Origin: CAZKAP01 sp964550895
Lineage (GTDB): Bacteria > Bacteroidota > Bacteroidia > Flavobacteriales > Flavobacteriaceae
Reading direction: 5' to 3'
DNA: 50,969 nucleotides
Assembly (NCBI GenBank): GCA_964550895.1
Contig: CAZKAP010000025.1
Location: forward strand, 1 to 50,969
This document shows, one piece after another, positions 1 to 8,808 of this stretch. Every line of letters begins with the position of its first letter. The first letter of the stretch is position 1. The position numbers and the translations under genes are program-made. Under the pieces are notes generated by a model. It did no database searches. It was not told the origin of the DNA and saw only the letters and a program-made list of their open reading frames with translations.

Positions 1-25
1 TCCGTTCAACATATACCTAAATGCA

Positions 26-66
26 AGAAACCGTCCCAAGTTATGAGACGGCTTCATTCTTTTTAG
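26..66 (+). terminator. possible intrinsic terminator of a gene left of the window
   Basis: The arms AAACCGTC (28-35) and GACGGCTT (47-54) can pair across an 11-nt loop, with one mismatch. They are followed by a T-rich stretch at 57-66. No gene inside the window ends here on the plus strand, so the hairpin would serve a gene before position 1. It could equally serve the minus-strand lipoprotein gene that ends at 151, although the T-run favours the plus strand. Confidence 0.35.
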
Positions 67-150
67 CTTTGGACTCACGAGTAAACTCCTTCATTCAAGA
101 GGTCACTGAGTACCGTTCCAGTAGCCCATAGCAAATCTTGCTACTGCTCC

Positions 151-483
151 TTAATAACCCGCAGATACCGGCTTAAACCCCAGTACCTGTTCGGACAAAA
201 GGTTTTCCTCTGCGTCGTAAACCCTGAGGATATGCTCCCCTTCCAACTGATGGTTTTCGCCTTTAACCTCTTCGGATTGCAGGTTGTCCTCTGCATCATA
301 AATCCTGTGTGTTTCACCAACTTTTACACCCTGGGTGTTACCCACCATGTTTTCGGTTAAGAGGTTGTCAGTTGTATCGTACACCCTGATAATCCGATCG
401 GATTCCGACATACTGTTCTGGGGACCATCGACCTGGGAACAGGCGGCAAAAAGAGTGGCAATGAGAATAATTGAAAATTTCAT
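151..483 (-). CDS. small lipoprotein with three tandem YD-type repeats
   Basis: The protein has 110 residues. It starts with a short hydrophobic signal and a lipobox ending in Cys at residue 15 (LFAAC), so it should be lipidated and membrane-anchored. The rest is almost wholly three copies of a unit of about 30 residues built on RVYDxxDNLLxExVxG (about residues 32-48, 60-76 and 86-102), separated by short charged linkers. I do not recognise a named family. The repeats look like short beta-hairpin units. A textbook Bacteroidota promoter lies directly upstream (501-531), so it is probably transcribed alone. Its function is unknown. The repeat pattern and lipobox are seen directly; the location is inferred. 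Confidence 0.75.
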   Translation of the reverse strand: MKFSIILIATLFAACSQVDGPQNSMSESDRIIRVYDTTDNLLTENMVGNTQGVKVGETHRIYDAEDNLQSEEVKGENHQLEGEHILRVYDAEENLLSEQVLGFKPVSAGY

Positions 484-500
484 GTGTCTAATATTTTTGA

Positions 501-531
501 CAAATGTACAGTATTTTATACATATGACAAA
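501..531 (-). promoter_or_regulatory. Bacteroidota-type promoter for the repeat lipoprotein
   Basis: Read on the minus strand, TTTG (531-528) is followed by exactly 19 nt and then TACATTTG (508-501). This matches the -33 TTTG / -7 TAnnTTTG pattern used by the Bacteroidota primary sigma factor. The start codon follows 17 nt after the -7 box, so the leader would be very short. The region also contains the inverted pair ATGTA/TACAT at 504-523. Confidence 0.75.
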
Positions 532-628
532 TATTATTTACTTTTTGTATGATATTTTTGACATAACACCCAGCCGTAGCGCTCACTCATCGGCTGAATT
601 TTACGGACTACATCGCAGCGGGATCGAT

Positions 629-2176
629 TCAGATTGAATGCTGTGCCATGCGCTCCGTCAGCGCAAGGGCAGTCAGTACCGAATTGGCATGGCTTGAGGT
701 GGGAAACACGGCCGCCCCTGCTACCCAGACGTTGTCGGTTCCCCAGACCCTGCAATCGGTGTCCACGACTCCATCTTCCGGCCTTTCCGACATCCGCATG
801 CCACCGCAGTGGTGATTGGTGTCCCTGAAGTTCTTCAGAATCTCCGGGTTTTTCCCGAGTATATCCGGGTCGATCTCGATATACCCCAGACCCCGGCCTT
901 TCATGTAAGCATCCAGTTCCTGCAAGGTGGTATGTATGGCATCGATCTCTCGCCCGCTCCAATTCCAATCCACGTGAATTTTAAACAGACCGTTATCGAG
1001 CAGGGTGTCCTGTGAAATGAGGATACGGGATTGGGCGTACGGAATCTGTTCTACCTGAAGATAAACGCTTATACCCCTATCAAAGGCTTCGTGTATGCGT
1101 TTATGGATCAACAGCTTACTGGCGAATGAAAACAAGTAACTCCGTATTTTGAACAAGTCCCCGACGGATCGCAATCCGAGGGAGAAATTCCGGAATCGGA
1201 GGATGTCGGGTATTATCGATTTGAAGTGTTCGATGTGCTGCTGATGCACCGATTCATGCATAAAAGTGGCCACCACCCCATTGAGCAGTTTCTTCCTGTG
1301 TTCGGTTTTGAGCTTGAGCTTTCGCTCTACCTTGACTCCTTTGAATATTCGGCGTTCGAATGAATTCCTGTATTTCTCTTCATCCTCCAGTATAACCCGC
1401 CCCCCAATTCCGGCCAGGTGGTCGTGAAAGTACTGGCCGATATTCCCATTGTGCTTCCAGGGTACGTCCTGCAGTGCCTGAGTGGTCAGGAAGAACTGGG
1501 CAATGGCCAACGTACCGGCAGCGAATACAAATTTGTTGGCCCGGATGCGAACGGTCCTGCCGCCAGTGGTCCGGCAAGTCAATACACGGGCCCGCGTTCC
1601 ATCGAACTCGAGACCAAAGGCTGTGGTATTCGAAATGATTCGGGTCCTGTGCGACTTGACCTCTTTTCTGAAAAATTCCGAAAAATCAAGGTCCTTACGC
1701 CTCAGTCGGTACGTATAATAGCTCTCAATCGCCTCCCCTCGAACAGGCTCACTCTCAAAAATTCGGTCGAAATCGTTCGTATGGATCAGCTCGGACAGGC
1801 CAAGCCTGTGGTATACCTGGCTGTAATAATGCTTCATTTCCGCATGGGAGATCGGCCAGGGAGACCCATCGGCTTCGAAATCACTGTATTCAAACTCCGC
1901 CAGGAGTCCGCCCCAGTATGGACTGGTTCCTCCCAACCCAGAAAACCGGCCGTGATGAGTGCCGACGTGCGGCATTCCGATACTTTGGGAATCTCGGAAA
2001 TTGGACCCATTGGTAGTGATCCGGTTGCCGGATTCAACGAGGTAAATCCGCCGATCGGGATTCATACTGATGAGCCGGGCCGCGAGATACAGCCCCAGGG
2101 TTCCCGCCCCCACGATGAGTACATCCGCTTCCAATGTATCCGAAACACGTTTGGCATCGTTGCCGTCAAATACCAT
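629..2176 (-). CDS. GMC-family FAD-dependent oxidoreductase
   Basis: This 515-residue protein begins with a dinucleotide-binding motif, VLIVGAGTLGLYLAARL, at about residues 19-35. It ends with a GMC C-terminal domain that includes HHCGGMRM (about 454-461) and the nucleotide-contacting GTDNVWVAGAAVFPTSSHAN (about 480-500), where His and Asn are the usual catalytic pair. Members of this family oxidise alcohols or sugars with FAD. No signal peptide is seen, so a cytoplasmic location is likely. The specific substrate cannot be read from the sequence. The start is supported by an A/G-rich stretch (AAGGAAAA) just upstream. It is divergent from the MFS transporter gene at 2405, which may handle a related substrate, but that link is only positional. 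Confidence 0.88.
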   Translation of the reverse strand: MVFDGNDAKRVSDTLEADVLIVGAGTLGLYLAARLISMNPDRRIYLVESGNRITTNGSNFRDSQSIGMPHVGTHHGRFSGLGGTSPYWGGLLAEFEYSDFEADGSPWPISHAEMKHYYSQVYHRLGLSELIHTNDFDRIFESEPVRGEAIESYYTYRLRRKDLDFSEFFRKEVKSHRTRIISNTTAFGLEFDGTRARVLTCRTTGGRTVRIRANKFVFAAGTLAIAQFFLTTQALQDVPWKHNGNIGQYFHDHLAGIGGRVILEDEEKYRNSFERRIFKGVKVERKLKLKTEHRKKLLNGVVATFMHESVHQQHIEHFKSIIPDILRFRNFSLGLRSVGDLFKIRSYLFSFASKLLIHKRIHEAFDRGISVYLQVEQIPYAQSRILISQDTLLDNGLFKIHVDWNWSGREIDAIHTTLQELDAYMKGRGLGYIEIDPDILGKNPEILKNFRDTNHHCGGMRMSERPEDGVVDTDCRVWGTDNVWVAGAAVFPTSSHANSVLTALALTERMAQHSI

Positions 2177-2348
2177 ACAATTTTCCTTGTAAAGACACTA
2201 AATGCAAGTTTTGTTTTTTGAGACAAAGGGGGAAGGGGGTCAGGAGAATACAGGACATTGAATTCTCAAATCTGTCTCAGGCGGGGTGAAGGTAATAAAA
2301 TGGATGCAACTGAACCCATCCCCGACTAAGAATAAACCGCCCCGGACT

Positions 2349-2356
2349 TACCTTTG
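2349..2356 (+). promoter_or_regulatory. -7 promoter element for the MFS gene
   Basis: TACCTTTG matches the Bacteroidota -7 consensus TAnnTTTG exactly. It lies 48 nt before the MFS start codon, giving a leader of roughly 40 nt. I see no TTTG at the ideal 19-nt spacing, so the call rests on the -7 element alone. Confidence 0.45.
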
Positions 2357-2404
2357 CTTCCGACTGGGACGTACCCAATCTCTTGAGCCCGGTCCCGATT
2401 TGCC

Positions 2405-3574
2405 ATGAAGAACCAGGTTTTGCCTCTTATTGTTATCGCCCAGCTTGCGGCGACCTCGGTCTGGTTCTCGGGCAACCCCGTCTACCGGGTATTGCAGGCC
2501 GAACTCGATCTTGATTTTGATATTACGGCCTCATTGACCATAGCCGTGCAGCTCGGCTTCATCCTGGGGACCCTGGTATATTCCATAGGGATGATCCCGG
2601 ACCGCTATTCGCCTGCCCGGGTATTCTTCGTATCTGCCATACTGGCCTCGGCTGCGAATGCCTCCATGATCCTGTTACGGGCGTACGAAGGCCTGTTCCT
2701 GTCCCGGTTCCTGGTAGGCTTCTTCCTGGCCGGTATCTACCCGGTGGGTATGAAGATCGTGACCGACTGGAACCAGCACGGGGTGGGCCGTGCACTGGGG
2801 TATCTGGTCGGGGCATTGGTGCTGGGCACGGCCCTGCCCCATTTTATCAACAGCCAGTCCATGCAGGTCTCCTGGCGTCTGGTACTGGGTATCACCAGCG
2901 CACTAGCCATCCTGGCCGGTGTTATCGTATTGTTGCTGGTGGGTGACGGACCCTACCGACAGAAATCGGCCAAATTCGACCCCGGGGTTTTTCGGCTATT
3001 ACTCGGGAGCCGGAACATCCGGGATGCCGCCCTGGGCTATATCGGACACATGTGGGAATTGTATGCTTTCTGGGCCCTACTGCCACTATTCCTGCGCCAA
3101 TTCAACGCGCACCAATCGGCTAATCTGGATGTTTCCCTCTGGTCGTTCTTCATCATAGGCATAGGCGCCCTGGGCTGCGTGGTAGGAGGAAATGTGTCGG
3201 TTCGTATGGGCAGTGCCCGGGTGGCCTTTTGGGCCCTGCTGATCTCCGGCCTCTGTGGCCTGCTGTCGCCGCTGTCGTTCTCCCTGCCGCCATTCCTGTT
3301 CCTGGTCTTTCTGCTGGTATGGGGATTTACGGTAATCATGGATAGCGCCCAGTTTTCCTCCCTGGTCGCCCAATATTCAGAAAAACGATACCTGGGAAGC
3401 GCCCTGACTATAGTAACCAGCCTGGGGTTCGCAATTACTATCGTCAGCATCCGGCTGATGGACGTTTTACTGCAGATTGAAGGAAATTACTTCTGGGTGC
3501 TGGCCTTGGGACCCATCCTCGCCCTGATTCCCATGGGACGCATGGCCTTTTCACCTTTGTCCAAAAGAAGCTAG
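2405..3574 (+). CDS. MFS transporter
   Basis: The protein has 389 residues and alternates hydrophobic segments through its whole length, consistent with 12 transmembrane helices in two six-helix halves. A DRYSPARVF stretch between helices 2 and 3 (about residues 67-75) corresponds to the MFS motif-A loop. A GRALGYLVGALVLGTALP segment near helix 5 is typical of the family. The gene stands alone with its own -7 element and is divergent from the GMC oxidoreductase. The substrate is unknown. It is not of the sugar:proton type that usually accompanies alpha-glucan loci, as far as motifs show. Confidence 0.85.
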   Translation: MKNQVLPLIVIAQLAATSVWFSGNPVYRVLQAELDLDFDITASLTIAVQLGFILGTLVYSIGMIPDRYSPARVFFVSAILASAANASMILLRAYEGLFLSRFLVGFFLAGIYPVGMKIVTDWNQHGVGRALGYLVGALVLGTALPHFINSQSMQVSWRLVLGITSALAILAGVIVLLLVGDGPYRQKSAKFDPGVFRLLLGSRNIRDAALGYIGHMWELYAFWALLPLFLRQFNAHQSANLDVSLWSFFIIGIGALGCVVGGNVSVRMGSARVAFWALLISGLCGLLSPLSFSLPPFLFLVFLLVWGFTVIMDSAQFSSLVAQYSEKRYLGSALTIVTSLGFAITIVSIRLMDVLLQIEGNYFWVLALGPILALIPMGRMAFSPLSKRS

Positions 3575-3697
3575 GCTCTGCGCCTCTTGCCGTACCAGCC
3601 ACAGGAACCCCATAGCTCGTATATTATTCGTAACTTCATTGTTGGCAGTGTCTTAGCTAAACTGCAACCCTAACCATTAACTATAATCCATTGAATC

Positions 3698-4129
3698 ATG
3701 AAACACCTCCTGGGAGTTTTTTGCCTGTTGTTATGTATCGCCTGTGATTCCTTCAGTCGCGGCGAGGAACCGAATTATCCGCTTAAAGGAACCTGGAAAC
3801 TGACCGGCTACTATCTGTTGGACTCCGAAACGGGGGATACCATACTTAACGAAGACCGTCAGCAGTACAAAATGTTCACCGAAGAACACGTGGTATGGAC
3901 CAATTCCATGCTGGGGGATTCGCTCGATCTCTACGGTATGGGTACCTATTAGGTGAAATCGGACACCCTGTACGAGGATATATTCACCTCGGCTCTGCCG
4001 GTAAGGGAATTCTTCTCGGAAAATCCCAAATTCGAGATTCCCATTGACATGACCGACAGCACCTTTACCCAGGTGATCTCGGATTCTACGGAGATTCGGG
4101 TAATAGAGACTTACGTGAGGATCGAATAA
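3698..4129 (+). pseudogene. lipoprotein interrupted by an in-frame TAG at codon 85
   Basis: The reading frame opens with a lipoprotein signal (LLLCIAC, Cys at residue 15) and a GTWKLTGYYLLDSETGD stretch like small lipocalin-like lipoproteins of flavobacteria. It hits TAG at 3950-3952. The same frame then continues without a break for another 58 codons of normal protein-like sequence (beginning VKSDTLYEDIFTS and ending ETYVRIE) to a TAA at 4127-4129. The full product would be about 143 residues. A single change from GAG or CAG would explain the stop, so this is either a recent nonsense mutation or a sequencing error. The truncated 84-residue form could still be made. It converges with the porin gene ending at 4171. 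Confidence 0.7.
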
Positions 4130-4170
4130 GCACCAGCACTAGTCCGGGGATTCCGGTTGCTGGCCGGAAG

Positions 4171-5427
4171 TCAGAACTTGATCTGATACATCAGTACAAG
4201 CAGGCTTCTGCGGTCATCCGAAGTGCGAGTTGAACTGTCGAAAACCGACCAGTTCTGTATACCCAGTGTCAGACGGGAGTTGTTTTCCCGCATCAGGTAA
4301 TGAATCCCCAGCTCGAGAAAGTGAGCAGGTTCGTTCAGTGCGTCCAGATCGGAATACTGATACTGTGCAAACGGCTGTATGCCCCGCTGACCGTTTTCAT
4401 CATCGGAGAACTCCCTGTAGTACCCCAGTTGCGCCACAAATATCTTTCCCGATCCACTGGCCGCGAAGGCTGTACCCGGCCCGTTCAGGGCAGGCGTTGC
4501 ATCGGCTCCGGTGGCGATTCCATTTATGCCCAGAAACCGTACATAATTCGGCCCGATGTCGTGGTCGAAGTAGGCCCCGTAGAACGTAACGGATTGCTTA
4601 TTCCTGAGCCTGCTCTCGTAGAACAGGTCCATGGCATAGGAGAATGCAGCGTAAACCCGGGTATCCCCCTGGGGTGTGAGGGTGGCCGAGGCCCGGCTTT
4701 CCGAGGAAAACCCCAGCCCGAGGTTAAGTAGGCTCCTGCGACCGTAATACGTTCCACGGCTAAAGGCATTCGACTCCTCACGATCCAGAAACTGATACGA
4801 GGCATAGCCCGAAGAATAGAAGTTCTGCGGGTCGTTAAATAAAATGGCCTCAGGACCCAGTGGCCCGACCTCGTCCCGGAAGTTCGGCTTGGCCAGGACC
4901 AGTTTGTACTGAAGACGGTCTAGAAGACCGTGTACCCCGACAGAAAACTTGCGGAATCGCTGGTCGTGGTTGTTCAGGTAGGGATTGGAAGCGAAATTCA
5001 CATCGAGACCGAAAGCATTGCTGGCCGAAGGCCCGGCATACCGGCTCAGACCGGTCAGCACTGTTTTACCGGCCGTGAGAGTTCCCCAATCCGCGAAGTG
5101 ATAATTAAAAAAAAGGTCGAGCAGGGTAATTTCCAGAGAGGACTCCCGTGTATTAAAGTTGTTGTTCCCGACCACCAGGTAGTAATCGAACTGTTCCGAA
5201 ATTCTTCCCCGTATACCGAAACGGTACCGCCTAACCGATATGTCCCAGACATCATCCACGGGATTCTCCCCTATACGTGAACCCGGATTCATCTGTGAAT
5301 AGCGTCCCCATATCTGGGCATAGCCATGCACCTTGAGGGAAGGCCAGGACTTATCGGCTGGGGTGTACTCGACCTGGGCCGGCGAAGGGCAAGTGATAAA
5401 TAAAAAGAGGAGGTATGCCAGATACAT
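4171..5427 (-). CDS. OprP/OprO-like outer-membrane porin
   Basis: The mature part starts after a clear signal peptide (MYLAYLLFLFITCPSPAQ), and this decided the start at 5427. An in-frame ATG at 5550 would add 41 residues lacking signal character. The 418-residue product has alternating beta-strand patterning, a WxRYSQMNPG region and the repeated pattern of short aromatic-capped strands typical of the phosphate-selective porin O/P family. It ends in a strand closing with a terminal Phe (YQIKF), as outer-membrane barrels do. It should form a channel for anions or small solutes; the selectivity is not visible. It stands alone between the broken lipoprotein and a peptidase relic. Confidence 0.82.
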   Translation of the reverse strand: MYLAYLLFLFITCPSPAQVEYTPADKSWPSLKVHGYAQIWGRYSQMNPGSRIGENPVDDVWDISVRRYRFGIRGRISEQFDYYLVVGNNNFNTRESSLEITLLDLFFNYHFADWGTLTAGKTVLTGLSRYAGPSASNAFGLDVNFASNPYLNNHDQRFRKFSVGVHGLLDRLQYKLVLAKPNFRDEVGPLGPEAILFNDPQNFYSSGYASYQFLDREESNAFSRGTYYGRRSLLNLGLGFSSESRASATLTPQGDTRVYAAFSYAMDLFYESRLRNKQSVTFYGAYFDHDIGPNYVRFLGINGIATGADATPALNGPGTAFAASGSGKIFVAQLGYYREFSDDENGQRGIQPFAQYQYSDLDALNEPAHFLELGIHYLMRENNSRLTLGIQNWSVFDSSTRTSDDRRSLLVLMYQIKF

Positions 5428-5639
5428 TCGAACGGGTCTCGAACGAACGGGCTTCCCGGCGCCTAAGAGATCAGGAATAGGGTATAGCACTCGACGGGAT
5501 ATTTTTATTTGTAGGGGCGGCCTCTGCTTCGAGAGATCCATTCCCGGCAAGGAACCGAACCTGCAGGATGGCTGCCCGTAATGCGGCTAAAAACCAGTAC
5601 AAACCTAACTCAGAAAATATTGCCGGCCATGCGATTCGC

Positions 5640-6045
5640 CGGATTAGTTTGGCAGGGATCCTTTCGAAAAAGTGCCAGGCCCACGTGCTGCAGCAAGCGC
5701 TTAATTCAGGGTCATAATTAAAGGGGGGCCAGCTTGGGACGGGGCCGGAAGAGATAGGGCTGGTCTATCCCGGCTCCGGGTACAATACAGGTGATATTGC
5801 CCTTTGCATCGCCCGGGAATCGCGTTCCTGAGTGCTATTACGTGTCCGATCTCATGCGCAAAACTGATTTTCCGCAAGAGACCCCGCGCCGGGATGCCCT
5901 GATGGTAACCGTCGCGGATGCAGTGGCCCATGGGATATCCTGTGCAGCCGGCCCATATCGGGAGTGGGTACTGCCACTGGTCCAGAATCGGAATTCGATT
6001 ATATTGTAACGCAACAGCACCCGGGGATACTAACACGTAAGCTTT
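5640..6045 (-). pseudogene. decayed HEIGH-type metallopeptidase (M57-like) with frameshifts
   Basis: On the minus strand one frame carries ISFAHEIGHVIALRN (about 5875-5830), a zinc-binding HExxH site of the dual-action HEIGH peptidase type. The expected flanking motifs are present but in other frames. A LPSGHPGAGS stretch (5908-5879), like the AGxPSGGxPG signature of that family, lies in a second frame. A GDAKGNITCIVPGAG stretch (downstream of about 5813), resembling its post-HEIGH region, lies in a frame different from HEIGH. A YNIIEFRFWTSGS segment (about 6008-5970) fits the region before it, again out of frame. At least two or three frameshifts are needed to join them and no credible start remains. 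This is a gene relic, not a working enzyme. The family assignment is by motif memory only. Confidence 0.5.
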
Positions 6046-6120
6046 TAAGACCCATTCAGGGGATAATGTTTACGGTTCAGGTCCTTTGGTAAACCTGAAC
6101 TCACCTAAAACTGGACCATT

Positions 6121-7059
6121 ATGAACTACATCGCACTCGCTTTTAAAGGAAAATCCGATGCGTGGAGGTATTTACTGGGATTCTTTGTCGTTATAGGATT
6201 TTGGCAGATCGTAGGGGCCATCCCCTTGCTCTACTTCGTTTTTACTAACCTTGAAAATTTCGAATCCACCGCACCCGGCTTAGCGGAAATGGCTCAGTTC
6301 TTCGGGTCCAATAAGTTCTTCGTCCTGCTGATGATATCCTTTGTGGCCGGGTTTATCTCCCTGCTGGCCTACAATACACTCGTTCACAAACAGAAGCTCC
6401 TTCACCTGACCACTACCCGACCAAAAACGGACTGGGGCCGTTTCTTCTTCGCCTTCTTTTTTACGATGGCACTGATTATCGCCTACACCGCTATAGGTAT
6501 ATATCTCAATCCGGACGATTACGTCTGGAATTTCGAACTCCAGCCCTTCCTCATCCTGGCCGCCATATCCATTGTTTTAGTCCCCATACAGACCAGTTTC
6601 GAGGAGTACTTCTTCCGGGGATACCTCATGCAGGGCATCGGTTCGATCTCGAAATCGCCCCTTGTGGCCCTGATCACCACCTCGGTCATGTTCGGACTAC
6701 TGCATATTTTCAATCCGGAAATCGAGAAGATAGGCTACCAGATGCTCGTCATCTATATCGGTATGGGGCTGATGTTCGGCATCATTACCCTACTGGACGA
6801 GGGCCTGGAGCTGGCACTGGGTCTGCACGCCGCCAATAACCTGACCATAGCACTGCTGGTGACCGCGGACTGGACTGCCTTTCAGACCGACAGCGTTTAC
6901 AAGAGCTTCGCAGAACCCGTATTCAGCGAGAGCCTGCTGGTTTTCGGGGTCAATTTTACACTGGTGCTATTGGTCTTTGGGCTGCGCTACAACTGGAAGG
7001 GATGGGAACAAAAGCTCCTCGGCCGGGTAGAGGAGCCTGAGGCCGTTTTGGAGGAATAG
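6121..7059 (+). CDS. CPBP family intramembrane metalloprotease
   Basis: This 312-residue multispanning membrane protein has about eight hydrophobic segments and the three CPBP/Abi motifs: EEYFFR at about residues 161-166 (EExxxR), FGLLH at about 191-195 (FxxxH) and GLHAANN at about 236-242. These form the metal-dependent intramembrane active site known from the Rce1/CPBP family. In bacteria such proteins process peptides or prenylated substrates, or serve bacteriocin self-immunity; which applies here cannot be told. The last 20 residues are acidic and cytoplasmic. The gene stands alone in the same direction as the DUF4345 gene, 103 nt further on. Confidence 0.88.
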   Translation: MNYIALAFKGKSDAWRYLLGFFVVIGFWQIVGAIPLLYFVFTNLENFESTAPGLAEMAQFFGSNKFFVLLMISFVAGFISLLAYNTLVHKQKLLHLTTTRPKTDWGRFFFAFFFTMALIIAYTAIGIYLNPDDYVWNFELQPFLILAAISIVLVPIQTSFEEYFFRGYLMQGIGSISKSPLVALITTSVMFGLLHIFNPEIEKIGYQMLVIYIGMGLMFGIITLLDEGLELALGLHAANNLTIALLVTADWTAFQTDSVYKSFAEPVFSESLLVFGVNFTLVLLVFGLRYNWKGWEQKLLGRVEEPEAVLEE

Positions 7060-7162
7060 CCCGCCACGGCGGAGCGAAGGGTCAGGTGCCTGGGAATACG
7101 GTATTATTCGAATCCCTTCTCAATGGACGATAACCCAATCGATCGGACCAAACCCTAAGTCG

Positions 7163-7540
7163 ATGAAGAGCAAAAACATTCAACTCCTGATATCTGCCCT
7201 GGTGGTTGCCGGAGCCGCTCTGGCCTACGGAGTACAGCCCGATATCCTCATGCCCTATTTGTTCGGCTTCGAGGTAGGCGACCGGGAACTGCTCAATATA
7301 TTCAGGGCCATAATGGGGCTCTACCTGGGTTTCGCCGGTTATTGGCTCCTGGGCATCCGAAAAGACACCCACTGGAGGGCGGCCACGCGTTCCAATGTGA
7401 TCTTCATGGGTGGGCTCGGACTGGGCCGTGCCCTGAGCCTGCTCCTGGATGGTTTCTCCCCCCAATACGGTATCGGTATGATTTTGGAATTCAGCATGAT
7501 GGCCTGGGGTATTCGCAATCTCAGGGCATACCCGGACTAG
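7163..7540 (+). CDS. DUF4345-like membrane protein
   Basis: The 125-residue protein has four hydrophobic segments. Its layout (an IFRAIMGLYLGFAGYWLLG stretch in the second helix and a conserved GGLGLGRALSLLLDG loop before the third) matches the small DUF4345 integral membrane family as I know it. No catalytic motif is visible and its role is unknown. It starts with ATG after a short AT-poor leader. The next gene begins 78 nt downstream, with a possible promoter element of its own (TATCTTTA, 7592-7599). Confidence 0.7.
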   Translation: MKSKNIQLLISALVVAGAALAYGVQPDILMPYLFGFEVGDRELLNIFRAIMGLYLGFAGYWLLGIRKDTHWRAATRSNVIFMGGLGLGRALSLLLDGFSPQYGIGMILEFSMMAWGIRNLRAYPD

Positions 7541-7618
7541 ACCCGTTTCGTCCGGATTCTTCTTTAACCGCCCACCGTAAAAGGTTCTTGCTATCTTTAG
7601 CGATACATAATTTGAACT

Positions 7619-8170
7619 ATGGCGGAAGAATCAAAAAACACCATTGAATCCATCGTGAAATCGGGTCCGCTGGAAGGCCTGCAGGTGTTCCAGGTAAGTG
7701 AATTCTATATGGAGATGGAAGATGAAGGAATCTTTATCGTCGATGGCGGTATGGAACTAAGGTTCCCCGGAGGTACGGTAAGCGCGGGTTTCGACCTGGA
7801 GCGCAGGATGTTTCAAATGACAGACAAGCCCTTCAAGGAGGCTTTTCCCCAGGATTTCTTCTACGAACTGGGCAACGATTCCCTGGAGGAACTTCGGCGC
7901 TTCAGTGGATTGCTTCCCCAATGCACCTCGATTTCGACCCTACCCATCGAGGTCATCGTCGATTGGACCATGGCTACCGAAAAGGAAGACATGCCGATAG
8001 AGCTCCTTCTCGAATTCGAGGGGAACCAGGCCCTTCGATTCGCCCTGGTGCGCTATGATTTCGACGAAGAAAACGGACCGAGTAACTACACCTACCATCC
8101 CGAAGGAGGCATTCTCATCGCCCACAAGGCAGCTGTGGAAATCACCAGGGAAGAATCCGGATCAGATTAA
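7619..8170 (+). CDS. conserved hypothetical protein, acidic, cytoplasmic
   Basis: The 183-residue product has no signal peptide or membrane segment and is strongly acidic, with many short beta-strand-like stretches (IFIVDGGMELRFPGG, IEVIVDWTMATEKEDMP). I do not recognise the family. It lies 9 nt upstream of the Nudix gene, so the two are probably co-transcribed from the TATCTTTA element at 7592-7599. Composition and codon use look like the neighbours, so the gene is likely real. No function is proposed. Confidence 0.7.
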   Translation: MAEESKNTIESIVKSGPLEGLQVFQVSEFYMEMEDEGIFIVDGGMELRFPGGTVSAGFDLERRMFQMTDKPFKEAFPQDFFYELGNDSLEELRRFSGLLPQCTSISTLPIEVIVDWTMATEKEDMPIELLLEFEGNQALRFALVRYDFDEENGPSNYTYHPEGGILIAHKAAVEITREESGSD

Positions 8171-8179
8171 ACCCTCCCC

Positions 8180-8740
8180 ATGGTTGCTATACAAAAAGAT
8201 CATCTTTCCGGGACCCTGGATACGTATCGCTCCTTGCATGGACTACAGGAGGATGAAATGATCGGCAGGACCTACGACTTTATCGCTTCCACCAGGAGTT
8301 GGTTTACCAAATCCAACCTCCCCGGCCAGATTACGGCCTCTGCCATTCCGTACAAGCCTGAAACCCTGGAAGTCCTCTTCATATGGCATGAGAAGCTTCA
8401 GCGCTGGCTGCAGCCCGGTGGCCATGTAGAGCCCGAGGACCCATCGCTTTACGCTGCAGCCCGGAGGGAACTGCTGGAAGAAACCGAGATTCCCCTTTCC
8501 GGAATCCGCCTCCCGCTTTCCACGACACCCATAGATCTGGATATTCATTCCATACCGGCCAAAGGCGCATACCCTGAGCACTGGCATTACGACTTTCGAT
8601 TCCTCTTCGAACTGGATCCGGCCCTGGGCATACCGGTTAAACACCGCTGGATTGGGGCGGATGAGTTGATCGAGCATGCCGACAGTTCCATAGCCCGGTA
8701 TGCAGCGAAGTTGAAAGGTATGCCTCGACGGTACTATTAA
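8180..8740 (+). CDS. Nudix hydrolase
   Basis: The 186-residue protein has a Nudix box at about residues 75-100 (GGHVEPED followed by ARRELLEETEI). The REL-LEE core that binds the divalent metal is intact, while the usual Gly after EET is Glu. Nudix enzymes split nucleoside-diphosphate-linked compounds. The substrate here is unknown, and the well-spaced 70-residue N-terminal extension gives no hint. It is translated 9 nt after the preceding hypothetical gene and the two probably form a small operon. Confidence 0.87.
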   Translation: MVAIQKDHLSGTLDTYRSLHGLQEDEMIGRTYDFIASTRSWFTKSNLPGQITASAIPYKPETLEVLFIWHEKLQRWLQPGGHVEPEDPSLYAAARRELLEETEIPLSGIRLPLSTTPIDLDIHSIPAKGAYPEHWHYDFRFLFELDPALGIPVKHRWIGADELIEHADSSIARYAAKLKGMPRRYY

Positions 8741-8808
8741 CCGTTCCGGTGCGCATTCTTTACAGGCAAGACAGGCCTGCTCCCAATATTCGTTATCTTC
8801 GATTTCCT

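Noticed and set aside
3950..3952. Stop-codon readthrough or a recoded UAG in the broken lipoprotein
   Set aside because: There is no sign of a recoding element, and many other genes here, such as the DUF4345 gene, end in TAG. A simple mutation or error is more likely.
4133..4163. CCAGCA/TGCTGG hairpin between the broken lipoprotein and the porin gene
   Set aside because: The 6-bp stem has a long interrupted loop and no T-run on either strand, so it is not called as a terminator.
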